Positions 23,336 through 30,003 of a stretch of DNA of 32,721 nucleotides are shown one piece after another (the stretch's first letter is position 1; every line of letters begins with the position of its first letter). The DNA lies in contig JAFYBM010000210.1 of assembly GCA_017540225.1 (NCBI GenBank), positions 1 through 32,721 on the forward strand, given 5' to 3'. The DNA is from Oscillospiraceae bacterium (GTDB lineage Bacteria; Bacillota; Clostridia; Oscillospirales; Ruminococcaceae). The notes below the pieces were generated by a model. The model did no database searches. It was not told the DNA's origin and was given only the letters and a program-made list of their open reading frames with translations. The translations under genes and the position numbers were made by a program.

Positions 23336-24112
23336 ATGGCTTATATCACCTGCGAGCACCTGATGCTGCGCTACGAATCGCTGATTGTGCAGAAGGATCT
23401 GAGCTTTACGGTCGAGCAGGGAGATTATCTCTGCATTGTCGGGGAAAACGGCTCCGGAAAAAGCACGCTGATGAAATGTCTGCTCGGACTGAAAGCCGCA
23501 GACGGCGGCACGATGCAATTCGGTGACGGCTTAAAGCGCAATGAGATCGGTTATCTGCCGCAGCAGAGCATGATTCAGCGCAGCTTTCCGGCATCGGTGC
23601 GGGAGGTTGTGCTTTCCGGCTGCCTCAACGGCCGTGCGATTCATCCGTTTTATACGAAGGAAGAAAAAGCGCGCGCAGCCGAGCAGATGGAATGCCTCAA
23701 CATCACACAGCTTGCCGACCGCTGCTACCGCGAATTATCAGGCGGCCAGCAGCAGCGCGTGCTGCTGGCAAGAGCGCTCTGCGCAACCAAAAAGCTGCTG
23801 CTGCTTGATGAGCCGCTGACCGGCCTTGATCCGCTTGTTGCAACCGAATTATACAGTATTTTGCAGCATATCCACGATTCGCACGGTATTACTGTCATCA
23901 TGGTGACACATGATGTGGAATGCGCGGTGCGCCATGCGAAAACCATTCTGCATATCGGAAAAAACGAGAGCTTTTTCGGGAGCTGCGCGGAATATGAAAA
24001 AAGCGCCGTCGGGCAGCGTTTTCTCGGTGACAGCATTCAGCCGGAGGAATGCGCAGGCTGTGCCCATACGCATACGCAGTCCGAAGATGAGGAGGGCCGT
24101 TCCGATGCATGA
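23336..24112 (+). CDS. znuC: Zinc ABC transporter ATP-binding protein
   Basis: 258 residues. The ATPase of the znu importer: Walker A GENGSGKST (36-44), Q-loop LPQQS, signature LSGGQQQR (134-141), Walker B LLLLDEP (153-160 region, D158 E159) and a switch His in MVTHD. A short C-terminal tail with His and Cys (CAGCAHTHTQ) might bind metal; that is inference. Its end overlaps znuB by 8 bases, so the two are coupled. Confidence 0.95.
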   Translation: MAYITCEHLMLRYESLIVQKDLSFTVEQGDYLCIVGENGSGKSTLMKCLLGLKAADGGTMQFGDGLKRNEIGYLPQQSMIQRSFPASVREVVLSGCLNGRAIHPFYTKEEKARAAEQMECLNITQLADRCYRELSGGQQQRVLLARALCATKKLLLLDEPLTGLDPLVATELYSILQHIHDSHGITVIMVTHDVECAVRHAKTILHIGKNESFFGSCAEYEKSAVGQRFLGDSIQPEECAGCAHTHTQSEDEEGRSDA

Positions 24113-24935
24113 TCTTTCAGCGATTCTGACGCCGGAATATGTTTCGGTCATTCTGCTGCCGGCGCTGATTGCGGGTGTAGCAGTGAGCCTGTGTGCAAGT
24201 CTGCTCGGCGTCAGCCTTGTGCTCAAGCGATGTTCCATGATCGGCGACGGGCTTTCCCATGTCGGCTACGGCACATTGTGTATCGCGGTTGCGCTGGGCT
24301 GGGCGCCGATGAAGGTGACGATTCCCGTGGTGATTGCTGCGGCCTATATTCTGCTGCGGCTCTCCGAGAACAGCCGTCTCGGCGGAGATACGGCAATTGC
24401 GCTGTTTTCGACCTCGGCACTGGCGCTCGGCATTCTCGCTTCTTCCAAGGCGAATCTGACAACCGATGTCAGCCACTATATGTTCGGCAGCATTCTTGCC
24501 ATGACCCGCGGAGATGTCATTTTCAGCGTGATCCTGAGTATCTGTGTAATCCTTGTGTATCTGCTGTTTTACGATAAGATTTTTGCGGTGACCTTTGACG
24601 AGAATTTTGCGCAGGCGACCGGTCTCAATGTCCGCTTCTACAATCTGCTGATTGCGGTTCTCACGGCTGTGACGGTTGTTCTCGGTATGATGATGATGGG
24701 TGCGCTGCTGATCTCCAGCCTGATGATTTTCCCGGCTGTGACGGCCATGCGCATCTGCAAGCGGTTCCGCGGGGTTGTGGCGGCCGCGGTCATAATTTCC
24801 GTGAGCTGCTTCCTGTTTGGTCTGTTCCTTTCGCTCCTGCTGGATACGGCAGTCGGTGCGAGCGTGATTATCATGAATCTGCTGGTATTTGCAGCTGCCT
24901 CGCTCTGCACGGCGCTGCGGAGAAAACCTGCGTAA
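24105..24935 (+). CDS. znuB: Zinc ABC transporter permease
   Basis: 276 residues from ATG 24105, chosen for the GGAGGG ribosome site and typical length; the frame runs back to 23910 inside znuC but without a ribosome site. ABC-3 family permease with about eight membrane helices, the conserved GDGLSHVGYG segment after the second helix, and MMMGALLISSLMIFPAVTAM near the C-terminus, both usual in ZnuB/MntB proteins. It forms the membrane channel with ZnuC. Flavoprotein gene follows after 9 bases. Confidence 0.93.
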   Translation: MHDLSAILTPEYVSVILLPALIAGVAVSLCASLLGVSLVLKRCSMIGDGLSHVGYGTLCIAVALGWAPMKVTIPVVIAAAYILLRLSENSRLGGDTAIALFSTSALALGILASSKANLTTDVSHYMFGSILAMTRGDVIFSVILSICVILVYLLFYDKIFAVTFDENFAQATGLNVRFYNLLIAVLTAVTVVLGMMMMGALLISSLMIFPAVTAMRICKRFRGVVAAAVIISVSCFLFGLFLSLLLDTAVGASVIIMNLLVFAAASLCTALRRKPA

Positions 24936-24944
24936 GGAGAGCCT

Positions 24945-26324
24945 ATGAATATTGAATATGATGTTCTGATTATCGGTGCCGGCCCTGGCGGCATTTTCAC
25001 TGCCTACGAGCTGTGCCGGTCAAACAAAAATCTGAAGATCGGTGTTTTTGAGAGCGGAAATCCGCTTGAAAAACGGAAATGTCCGATCGACGGCAAGAAG
25101 GTGAAAAGCTGCATCCACTGCAAAACCTGTGCGATCATGAACGGCTTTGGCGGTGCAGGTGCCTTTTCAGACGGAAAATACAATATCACAAATCAGTTCG
25201 GCGGTACGCTCTATGAATACATCGGGCGGCAGGAGGCGCTTGACCTGATGCGTTATGTCGATGAGATCAATCTCTCGCACGGCGGCGCCGGCACAAAGCT
25301 CTATTCGACTGCGAATACCGCGCTCAAGAAAAAATGCCTTCAAAACGGGCTGCATCTTCTGGATGCGCAGGTGCGGCATCTTGGCACGGATAAGAATTAT
25401 ATTGTGCTGCAAAATCTCTACGATGAGATGAAAGAGCAGGTTGATTTCCATTTCCGCACGGAGATCGACACCGTTGAACGCATTGACGGCGGCTTTGCAG
25501 CGGTTTCTGCGGATATGCGGTATACCGGCAGAAAATGTGTGATCTCAGTCGGACGCAGCGGCAGCAAATGGATGGAATCGGTCTGTTCGGCGCTGGAGAT
25601 TCCGACACGCTCAAACCGTGTGGATATCAGTGTGCGCGTGGAGCTGCCCGCAGCGGTGTTCTCACACCTGACCGATGAGCTGTACGAAAGCAAGATCGTT
25701 TACCGCACCAAACAGTTCGAGGATCTGGTGCGCACCTTCTGCATGAATCCGCACGGCGTCGTTGTCAATGAAAACACAAACGGCATCGTGACGGTCAACG
25801 GTCACAGCTATGAGGATCCAGCACTGCATACGGACAACACGAATTTTGCGCTGCTGGTCAGCAAGCATTTCTCGGAGCCGTTCCGCGATTCCAACGGCTA
25901 CGGCGAATCCATCGCAAAGCTCTCGAATATGCTTGGCGGCGGCGTGATGGTACAGCGATTCGGTGATCTGATCCGCGGACGGCGCTCCAATCTTTCCCGT
26001 ATTCAGGAGAGCTTTGTTGTGCCGACCTTGCAGGCGCAGCCGGGTGATCTCAGTCTTGTGATCCCCAAGCGCATTCTTGACGGCATCATTGAAATGATCC
26101 ATGCGCTGGACAAGATCGCGCCCGGTACGGCCAATGATGATACGCTGCTTTACGGTGTGGAGGTCAAATTCTACAACATGGAGGTCGAGATCGACAGCCG
26201 CCTGCAAACGAAATATGACGGGCTGTATGTAATCGGAGATTGCTCCGGCGTAACCCATTCGCTTTCGCACGCCTCGGCATCCGGCGTGTTTGTTGCAAGG
26301 CAGCTTCTCGCTGCGAAACCATAA
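24945..26324 (+). CDS. FAD-dependent oxidoreductase of the COG2509 type
   Basis: 459 residues. The N-terminal Rossmann motif GAGPGG (11-16) binds FAD, with a downstream acidic residue in VFESG. A cysteine group CPIDGKKVKSCIHCKTC (about 45-62) is followed by GFGGAGAFSDGKYN, the hallmark of this uncharacterised dehydrogenase family. The C-terminus YDGLYVIGDCSGVTHSLSHASASGVF is the second FAD-binding segment. The substrate is unknown. GGAGAGCC precedes ATG 24945. Its place in the Zur-controlled operon suggests expression under zinc shortage, but nothing in the sequence shows a direct role in zinc handling. Confidence 0.88.
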   Translation: MNIEYDVLIIGAGPGGIFTAYELCRSNKNLKIGVFESGNPLEKRKCPIDGKKVKSCIHCKTCAIMNGFGGAGAFSDGKYNITNQFGGTLYEYIGRQEALDLMRYVDEINLSHGGAGTKLYSTANTALKKKCLQNGLHLLDAQVRHLGTDKNYIVLQNLYDEMKEQVDFHFRTEIDTVERIDGGFAAVSADMRYTGRKCVISVGRSGSKWMESVCSALEIPTRSNRVDISVRVELPAAVFSHLTDELYESKIVYRTKQFEDLVRTFCMNPHGVVVNENTNGIVTVNGHSYEDPALHTDNTNFALLVSKHFSEPFRDSNGYGESIAKLSNMLGGGVMVQRFGDLIRGRRSNLSRIQESFVVPTLQAQPGDLSLVIPKRILDGIIEMIHALDKIAPGTANDDTLLYGVEVKFYNMEVEIDSRLQTKYDGLYVIGDCSGVTHSLSHASASGVFVARQLLAAKP

Positions 26325-26340
26325 AAAGGAGGACAGTATC

Positions 26341-26835
26341 ATGAAAAAAATCGGAATGCAAATGAGTATCTGTATGGGCGTGACACTGAGCCTGTGTCTT
26401 TCGCTGCTCGGCAATCTGATGGGCGGGCATTTCTCGCTGCCCGGCTTCCTCATCAGTTTTGTGCTGAGTACAATTATCAGCCTTGTGATCGGCTTTCTTG
26501 TGCCGATGCAGAAGGTCGGCGGTGCAGCCTGCCGCAAGGCGGGCATTGATGAGCGGTCTCCGAAGGGCAATGCACTGAGCAGCCTGATCTCCGACCTGAT
26601 CTATACGCCGGTCATTACACTTTGCAATGTGTTTCTTGGCTATCGCAATGCGGTCAGCCACGGTGCATCCGTTCCGCCGTTTATCATCATGTTCCTCAAA
26701 TCGCTTATTATCAGTCTTGTTGTCGCATATGTGCTGATTTTCGTTCTGACGCCGCTGTTTCTGAAAATGATCCTCAAAAAGAACGGCATTGATCCGAACC
26801 GGCCGTCCGGTCCGCCGAAAGGTCGGGAACAATGA
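26341..26835 (+). CDS. Four-helix membrane protein of unknown function
   Basis: 164 residues from ATG 26341, with a perfect AAGGAGG ribosome site 9 bases upstream. About four membrane helices (8-28, 33-53, 80-98, 113-140), a short basic-acidic loop GGAACRKAGIDERSPKGN, and a Pro-rich polar tail (NGIDPNRPSGPPKGREQ). No family recognised with confidence; DUF2798-like proteins have a similar size and layout. It overlaps the lipoprotein gene (ATGATG), which suggests joint expression at the end of the zinc operon. Confidence 0.75.
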   Translation: MKKIGMQMSICMGVTLSLCLSLLGNLMGGHFSLPGFLISFVLSTIISLVIGFLVPMQKVGGAACRKAGIDERSPKGNALSSLISDLIYTPVITLCNVFLGYRNAVSHGASVPPFIIMFLKSLIISLVVAYVLIFVLTPLFLKMILKKNGIDPNRPSGPPKGREQ

Positions 26836-27485
26836 TGCAGCAGCGGAAAACCATCCGTCATTGTGCAGCGGGCGTGCTGTTATGTATGCTGCCGGTACTG
26901 TGTCTGACGGCCGGCTGCGGTGCGGCAGACAGTGTGCAGTCTGAGACGGAATCAGTCATCTCCGAAGCATCTGCGGAGCCTGCCGCAGAGGATAATCTGC
27001 TGTTTTGTGTGGATCTGGAGCATCCGGACGATGCCGACCGCGACACACGCGCAACGGTCTTTCTGTTTTTTGTAGAGCAGGACGGCAATGTGCTCACGAC
27101 ACAGTATCTGAATCAGGAGGGCTATGATTTCTTTGGGAAGAAAGCAAGGCGCGATCCGGATATTTTCAATCATGCCGACCCGCCTGAGCAGCTTGGCAGT
27201 CTCTCGGAGGATGAACTGAACAGGCTCAAAGAAGCAGTATCGCAGATTTCGCCGGATGCAGAACGGTATGTGCGCGGATCGGATGAGCCTGCGCCGGATG
27301 TGCAGGAAATGTATGAGCTGGTCTATCAATGCTATATTCCGGACAGCCCGACAACCTATACAGCGCTGGCATGGGGGCCGGAAAAGGGCGACAGCATCCG
27401 CACAAAGGATCCGAATGCACTTGCTGCAATCAGCATTATTGATGAAAATGCGCTGTTTCAGCAGTGGAGGCAGGCGCATGAATGA
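26832..27485 (+). CDS. Putative lipoprotein of unknown function
   Basis: 217 residues. A signal peptide with basic start (QQRKTIRH) and hydrophobic core ends in LTAGC (C29), a lipobox-like site. An acidic Ser/Ala linker follows, then a domain of about 165 residues rich in Asp, Glu and aromatic residues (LFCVDLEHPDDADRDTRATVFLFFVEQDGN; GYDFFGKKARRDPDIF). Start may be ATG 26832, overlapping the previous stop, or ATG 26835. No family recognised. It closes the Zur operon, 4 bases before a strong terminator. Confidence 0.75.
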   Translation: MMQQRKTIRHCAAGVLLCMLPVLCLTAGCGAADSVQSETESVISEASAEPAAEDNLLFCVDLEHPDDADRDTRATVFLFFVEQDGNVLTTQYLNQEGYDFFGKKARRDPDIFNHADPPEQLGSLSEDELNRLKEAVSQISPDAERYVRGSDEPAPDVQEMYELVYQCYIPDSPTTYTALAWGPEKGDSIRTKDPNALAAISIIDENALFQQWRQAHE

Positions 27486-27489
27486 GAAA

Positions 27490-27526
27490 GAGAATGCACT
27501 GTTTCCGGTGCATTCTCAATTTTTTT
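27490..27526 (+). terminator. Rho-independent terminator of the zinc operon
   Basis: GAGAATGCAC (27490-27499) pairs perfectly with GTGCATTCTC (27508-27517), 8-base loop, followed by AA and seven T's. Confidence 0.92.
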
Positions 27527-27534
27527 CTATTTCC

Positions 27535-27563
27535 TGTAACGAAATGACGTGAACTGTGTCTTA
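27535..27563 (+). promoter_or_regulatory. ECF-type promoter, probable autoregulation of the sigma factor
   Basis: TGTAAC (27535-27540), 16 bases, TGTCTTA (27557-27563). ECF promoters typically have an AAC-containing -35 and a CGTC/TGTC -10 at this spacing. There is no SigA-like -35/-10 in the 60 bases between the terminator and the gene. That the adjacent sigma factor reads it is inference. Confidence 0.55.
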
Positions 27564-27585
27564 TAGACAGAAAGGGGGAAACCTC

Positions 27586-28074
27586 ATGGATGTTGAAGCG
27601 CTTTACAACCAATACTTTCATACTGTGTATCTGTACCTTTGCTCCGTCACACATGATGAATCTCTGGCAGAGGAGCTGACACAGGACACGTTTTTCAAGG
27701 CGATGAAATCGCTCGGCAGCTTCCGCGGTGACTGCGATATCCGCGTGTGGCTGACACAGATCGCCAAAAATCTCTATCTGACGCACTGTAAAAAGCAGAA
27801 CCGCATGACCGGCGGGGAAATCCCTGAAAATGAGCCTGACCGCAGCGTTTCCGTCGAAGATCATCTCGCGGATACCGAGCAGGCCATGGCCATTCACCGT
27901 ATCCTTCACGATATGAAGGAGCCGCAGAAGGAAGTGTTCTCGCTGCGCGTGTTCGGGGAGCTGTCTTTCCGGCAGATCGGGGAGATTTTCGGCAAAACAG
28001 AGAGCTGGGCGCGTGTGACCTATCACCGTGCAAAGCTCACAATCATTGATACGTTACAGGAGGAATCAAAATGA
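27586..28074 (+). CDS. ECF (group 4) RNA polymerase sigma factor
   Basis: 162 residues from ATG 27586, behind AAAGGGGG. Region 2 spans about 1-73 (LYNQYFHTVYLYLCSVTHDESLAEELTQDTFFKA; FRGDCDIRVWLTQIAKNLYLTH) and recognises the -10; region 4 spans about 105-158 (MKEPQKEVFSLRVFGELSFRQIGEIFGKTESWARVTYHRAK) and recognises the -35. Regions 1 and 3 are absent, as in all ECF sigmas. Its stop overlaps the anti-sigma start (ATGA). It is expected to be held inactive by that protein until an envelope signal. Confidence 0.95.
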   Translation: MDVEALYNQYFHTVYLYLCSVTHDESLAEELTQDTFFKAMKSLGSFRGDCDIRVWLTQIAKNLYLTHCKKQNRMTGGEIPENEPDRSVSVEDHLADTEQAMAIHRILHDMKEPQKEVFSLRVFGELSFRQIGEIFGKTESWARVTYHRAKLTIIDTLQEESK

Positions 28075-28718
28075 GCAAACAGAATTGTGATATGATCCGT
28101 GATCTGCTGCCGCTCTATGCGGACAGCGTTTGCAGCGAGGAGAGCAAAAAGGCCGTGACAGCACATCTCTCGGAATGCGAGGAATGCCGTGCCATGCTGA
28201 ATAAGCTGAATCAGAAGGTCGCAGTCGCGGCGGAAAAGGATATTTCCGCGATCAAAAAAATCAAAAAGCGCATCCGGCTCGGAAAGGTCGCAGCGATCAC
28301 CGCTGCTGTGATTCTGCTGGCCGGCGGACTGTTCGGCGGATATATCTGGGCGGTCACGGACTGTTCGATGGATTATGAAAAATACAATCTTGCGGAGAGC
28401 CTTCATGTCGAGGAGGATTCGGAGGGAACGCTCTGGCTCTGCATGGAGGGCAATGCATCCGCGCTCTCGTGTTATGTTTTTCCGACAATCAGCGACACGG
28501 ACGGCGGACATATGGGCTATGAAAATCAGACATTTAACAAGGAGAAAAAGGCCGGCTTCGGCGTGACACTGAAAATGTTTCGGATTGCAAAGCTCGTACC
28601 GTGGCAGATGAGTTCATATGAGCAGCGCATCAAGGTGCGGAGCGATCTGGATTATGTATTCTATTACGATGATGCGACAAATACGGAATATGTGCTCTGG
28701 GGCGAAAAACCGGCATAA
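28071..28718 (+). CDS. Anti-sigma factor with zinc-binding (ZAS, zf-HC2) domain
   Basis: 215 residues. The N-terminal cytoplasmic part has the ZAS pattern: C6, then H32-x3-C36-x2-C39 within CDMIRDLLPLYADSV and AHLSECEECR. A basic linker leads to one transmembrane helix (about 70-92). The outer domain of about 120 residues is the presumed sensor (YFPTISDTDG-like strands) and has no recognised fold. It is translationally coupled to the sigma gene, which gives balanced amounts of both. Signal and release mechanism (proteolysis or direct binding) are unknown. Confidence 0.88.
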   Translation: MSKQNCDMIRDLLPLYADSVCSEESKKAVTAHLSECEECRAMLNKLNQKVAVAAEKDISAIKKIKKRIRLGKVAAITAAVILLAGGLFGGYIWAVTDCSMDYEKYNLAESLHVEEDSEGTLWLCMEGNASALSCYVFPTISDTDGGHMGYENQTFNKEKKAGFGVTLKMFRIAKLVPWQMSSYEQRIKVRSDLDYVFYYDDATNTEYVLWGEKPA

Positions 28719-28730
28719 AGCATAAAAAAT

Positions 28731-28783
28731 ACGCATATACTGCACCGAAACGGAGGCGATCGGATGCGGTATATGCGTTTTTT
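28731..28783 (+). terminator. Terminator-like hairpin built from the start of the downstream gene
   Basis: CGCATATACTGCA (28732-28744) pairs with TGCGGTATATGCG (28765-28777) over 13 bp with one G-U pair, A28731-T28778 extends it, and six T's follow (28778-28783). The right arm and the T run are codons 1-7 of the S11 homologue, and the 20-base loop holds its GGAGG ribosome site. It looks like the end of the sigma/anti-sigma transcript and, in read-through RNA, would also hide the start codon. Confidence 0.7.
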
Positions 28784-29900
28784 CTGTATCACGATGACGG
28801 CAGTTTTGCTTCTGCTGATGCCTGCGGCAGTCTTTGCGTCAGAGCAGACCGAACCGGATCAGCCTGCTTACAGCACGGCGCTGATGGAGGCGCAGACCGG
28901 TATGCTGCTCGGCGGAACGGATGCAGATACGATTCGTGCGGCGGGAACGCAGACCAAGCTGATGACAGTTTATCTGACTGCGGAGGCGATTTCTGCGGAC
29001 AGACTGCAATTATCGGACAGCATTACCGTGCCGCCCTCTGCGGAGGGGACTGCCGGTGCAACGGTCTGGCTGCGGGCAGGAGAAAAAATGACGGCAGAGG
29101 ATTTGCTCAAGGCCGTCATCATCGGCAATGCAAATGATGCCTGTGTCGCGCTGGCCTGCCGGCTTGCGGGGACGGAGGCTGATTTCGTCCGCAATATGAA
29201 TGCAGCAGCTTTTTCGCTCGGAATGCGCAGCACGCAGTTTGCGGACAGTACAGGTCTGTCGGACGGCAGCCGTACAACGGCTCATGATCTTGCATTGCTC
29301 GGCCGTGCGCTGCTGCAATTTGATTTTCTGACGCCGTATTTTATCACATGGCGGGATTTTCTGCGGGACGGTGCAACGGAGCTTGTCTCCGAAAACCGTC
29401 TTGTTCGCTCGTATGAGGGGATTCTCGGTCTGAAGGCGGGTCACGGTGATGCCAGCGGCTATACTCTGACGCTGGCGGCAGAACGGAACGGTCTGCGCTG
29501 CATTGCTGTTGTGCTGGGCTGTCCGGATGACGATATGCGGTTTTCGGAGGCAAAATCGCTGCTGGCGGAAGGATTTTCAGGGTATTATGTGACGACGCCG
29601 GATTTTTCGCCGGAATTTATGCAGCCGCTGTGCGTGCGGGGCGGAACGGCTGCTGCTGTCTTGACAGAGCCGGATGAACTGCTTTCCATCGCAGCGCCGA
29701 ACGGCGAAGGCATCAGCAGTATCGTTGTTTTGCCGAAGTATGCGGAGGCACCTGTCCGCCGCGGGGATATTGTCGGCAGCGCAGCCTTTTACAGCGGTGA
29801 CAGTCTGATCTATGAGGTACCGCTGCGGGCAGCGGAGGATGTGCCGCGCCGCAGCTTCCGGCAGACGCTGGATCAGCTTCTTCACGCGATGTTTCGCTGA
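28764..29900 (+). CDS. S11-family D-alanyl-D-alanine carboxypeptidase homologue (DacF-like), active-site motifs altered
   Basis: 378 residues. ATG 28764 follows GGAGGCGATCGG. A signal peptide (about 1-26) directs export; the C-terminus ends in an amphipathic helix (RRSFRQTLDQLLHAMFR), the usual membrane anchor of PBP5-type enzymes, after a beta-rich PBP5_C-like domain. The fold is clear from SAEGTAGATVWLRAGEKMTAEDLLKAVII, NANDACVALA and TGLSDGSRTTAHDLALLGRALL. However, SxxK is T62-Q-T-K65, SxN is N122-A-N124 and KTG is K224-A-G226. The nucleophile serine is thus missing, as are the Ser of the second and the Thr of the third motif, so D,D-carboxypeptidase activity is doubtful. It may bind peptidoglycan stems or signal. 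Reading frame is intact, so it is not a pseudogene. Confidence 0.85.
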   Translation: MRYMRFFCITMTAVLLLLMPAAVFASEQTEPDQPAYSTALMEAQTGMLLGGTDADTIRAAGTQTKLMTVYLTAEAISADRLQLSDSITVPPSAEGTAGATVWLRAGEKMTAEDLLKAVIIGNANDACVALACRLAGTEADFVRNMNAAAFSLGMRSTQFADSTGLSDGSRTTAHDLALLGRALLQFDFLTPYFITWRDFLRDGATELVSENRLVRSYEGILGLKAGHGDASGYTLTLAAERNGLRCIAVVLGCPDDDMRFSEAKSLLAEGFSGYYVTTPDFSPEFMQPLCVRGGTAAAVLTEPDELLSIAAPNGEGISSIVVLPKYAEAPVRRGDIVGSAAFYSGDSLIYEVPLRAAEDVPRRSFRQTLDQLLHAMFR

Positions 29901-29936
29901 AATAGTGTTCAGTCTGCCGAAAAAACATTTAGCCCA

Positions 29937-29965
29937 TTGCGTTTTCTTCCATAATGTGTTATAAT
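29937..29965 (+). promoter_or_regulatory. SigA promoter of the topoisomerase operon
   Basis: TTGCGT (29937-29942), 17-base spacer, TATAAT (29960-29965), 38 bases before the start codon. Confidence 0.75.
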
Positions 29966-30003
29966 TATTATGTACGACTATAACCAAAAAGGAAGGTATC
30001 TGC

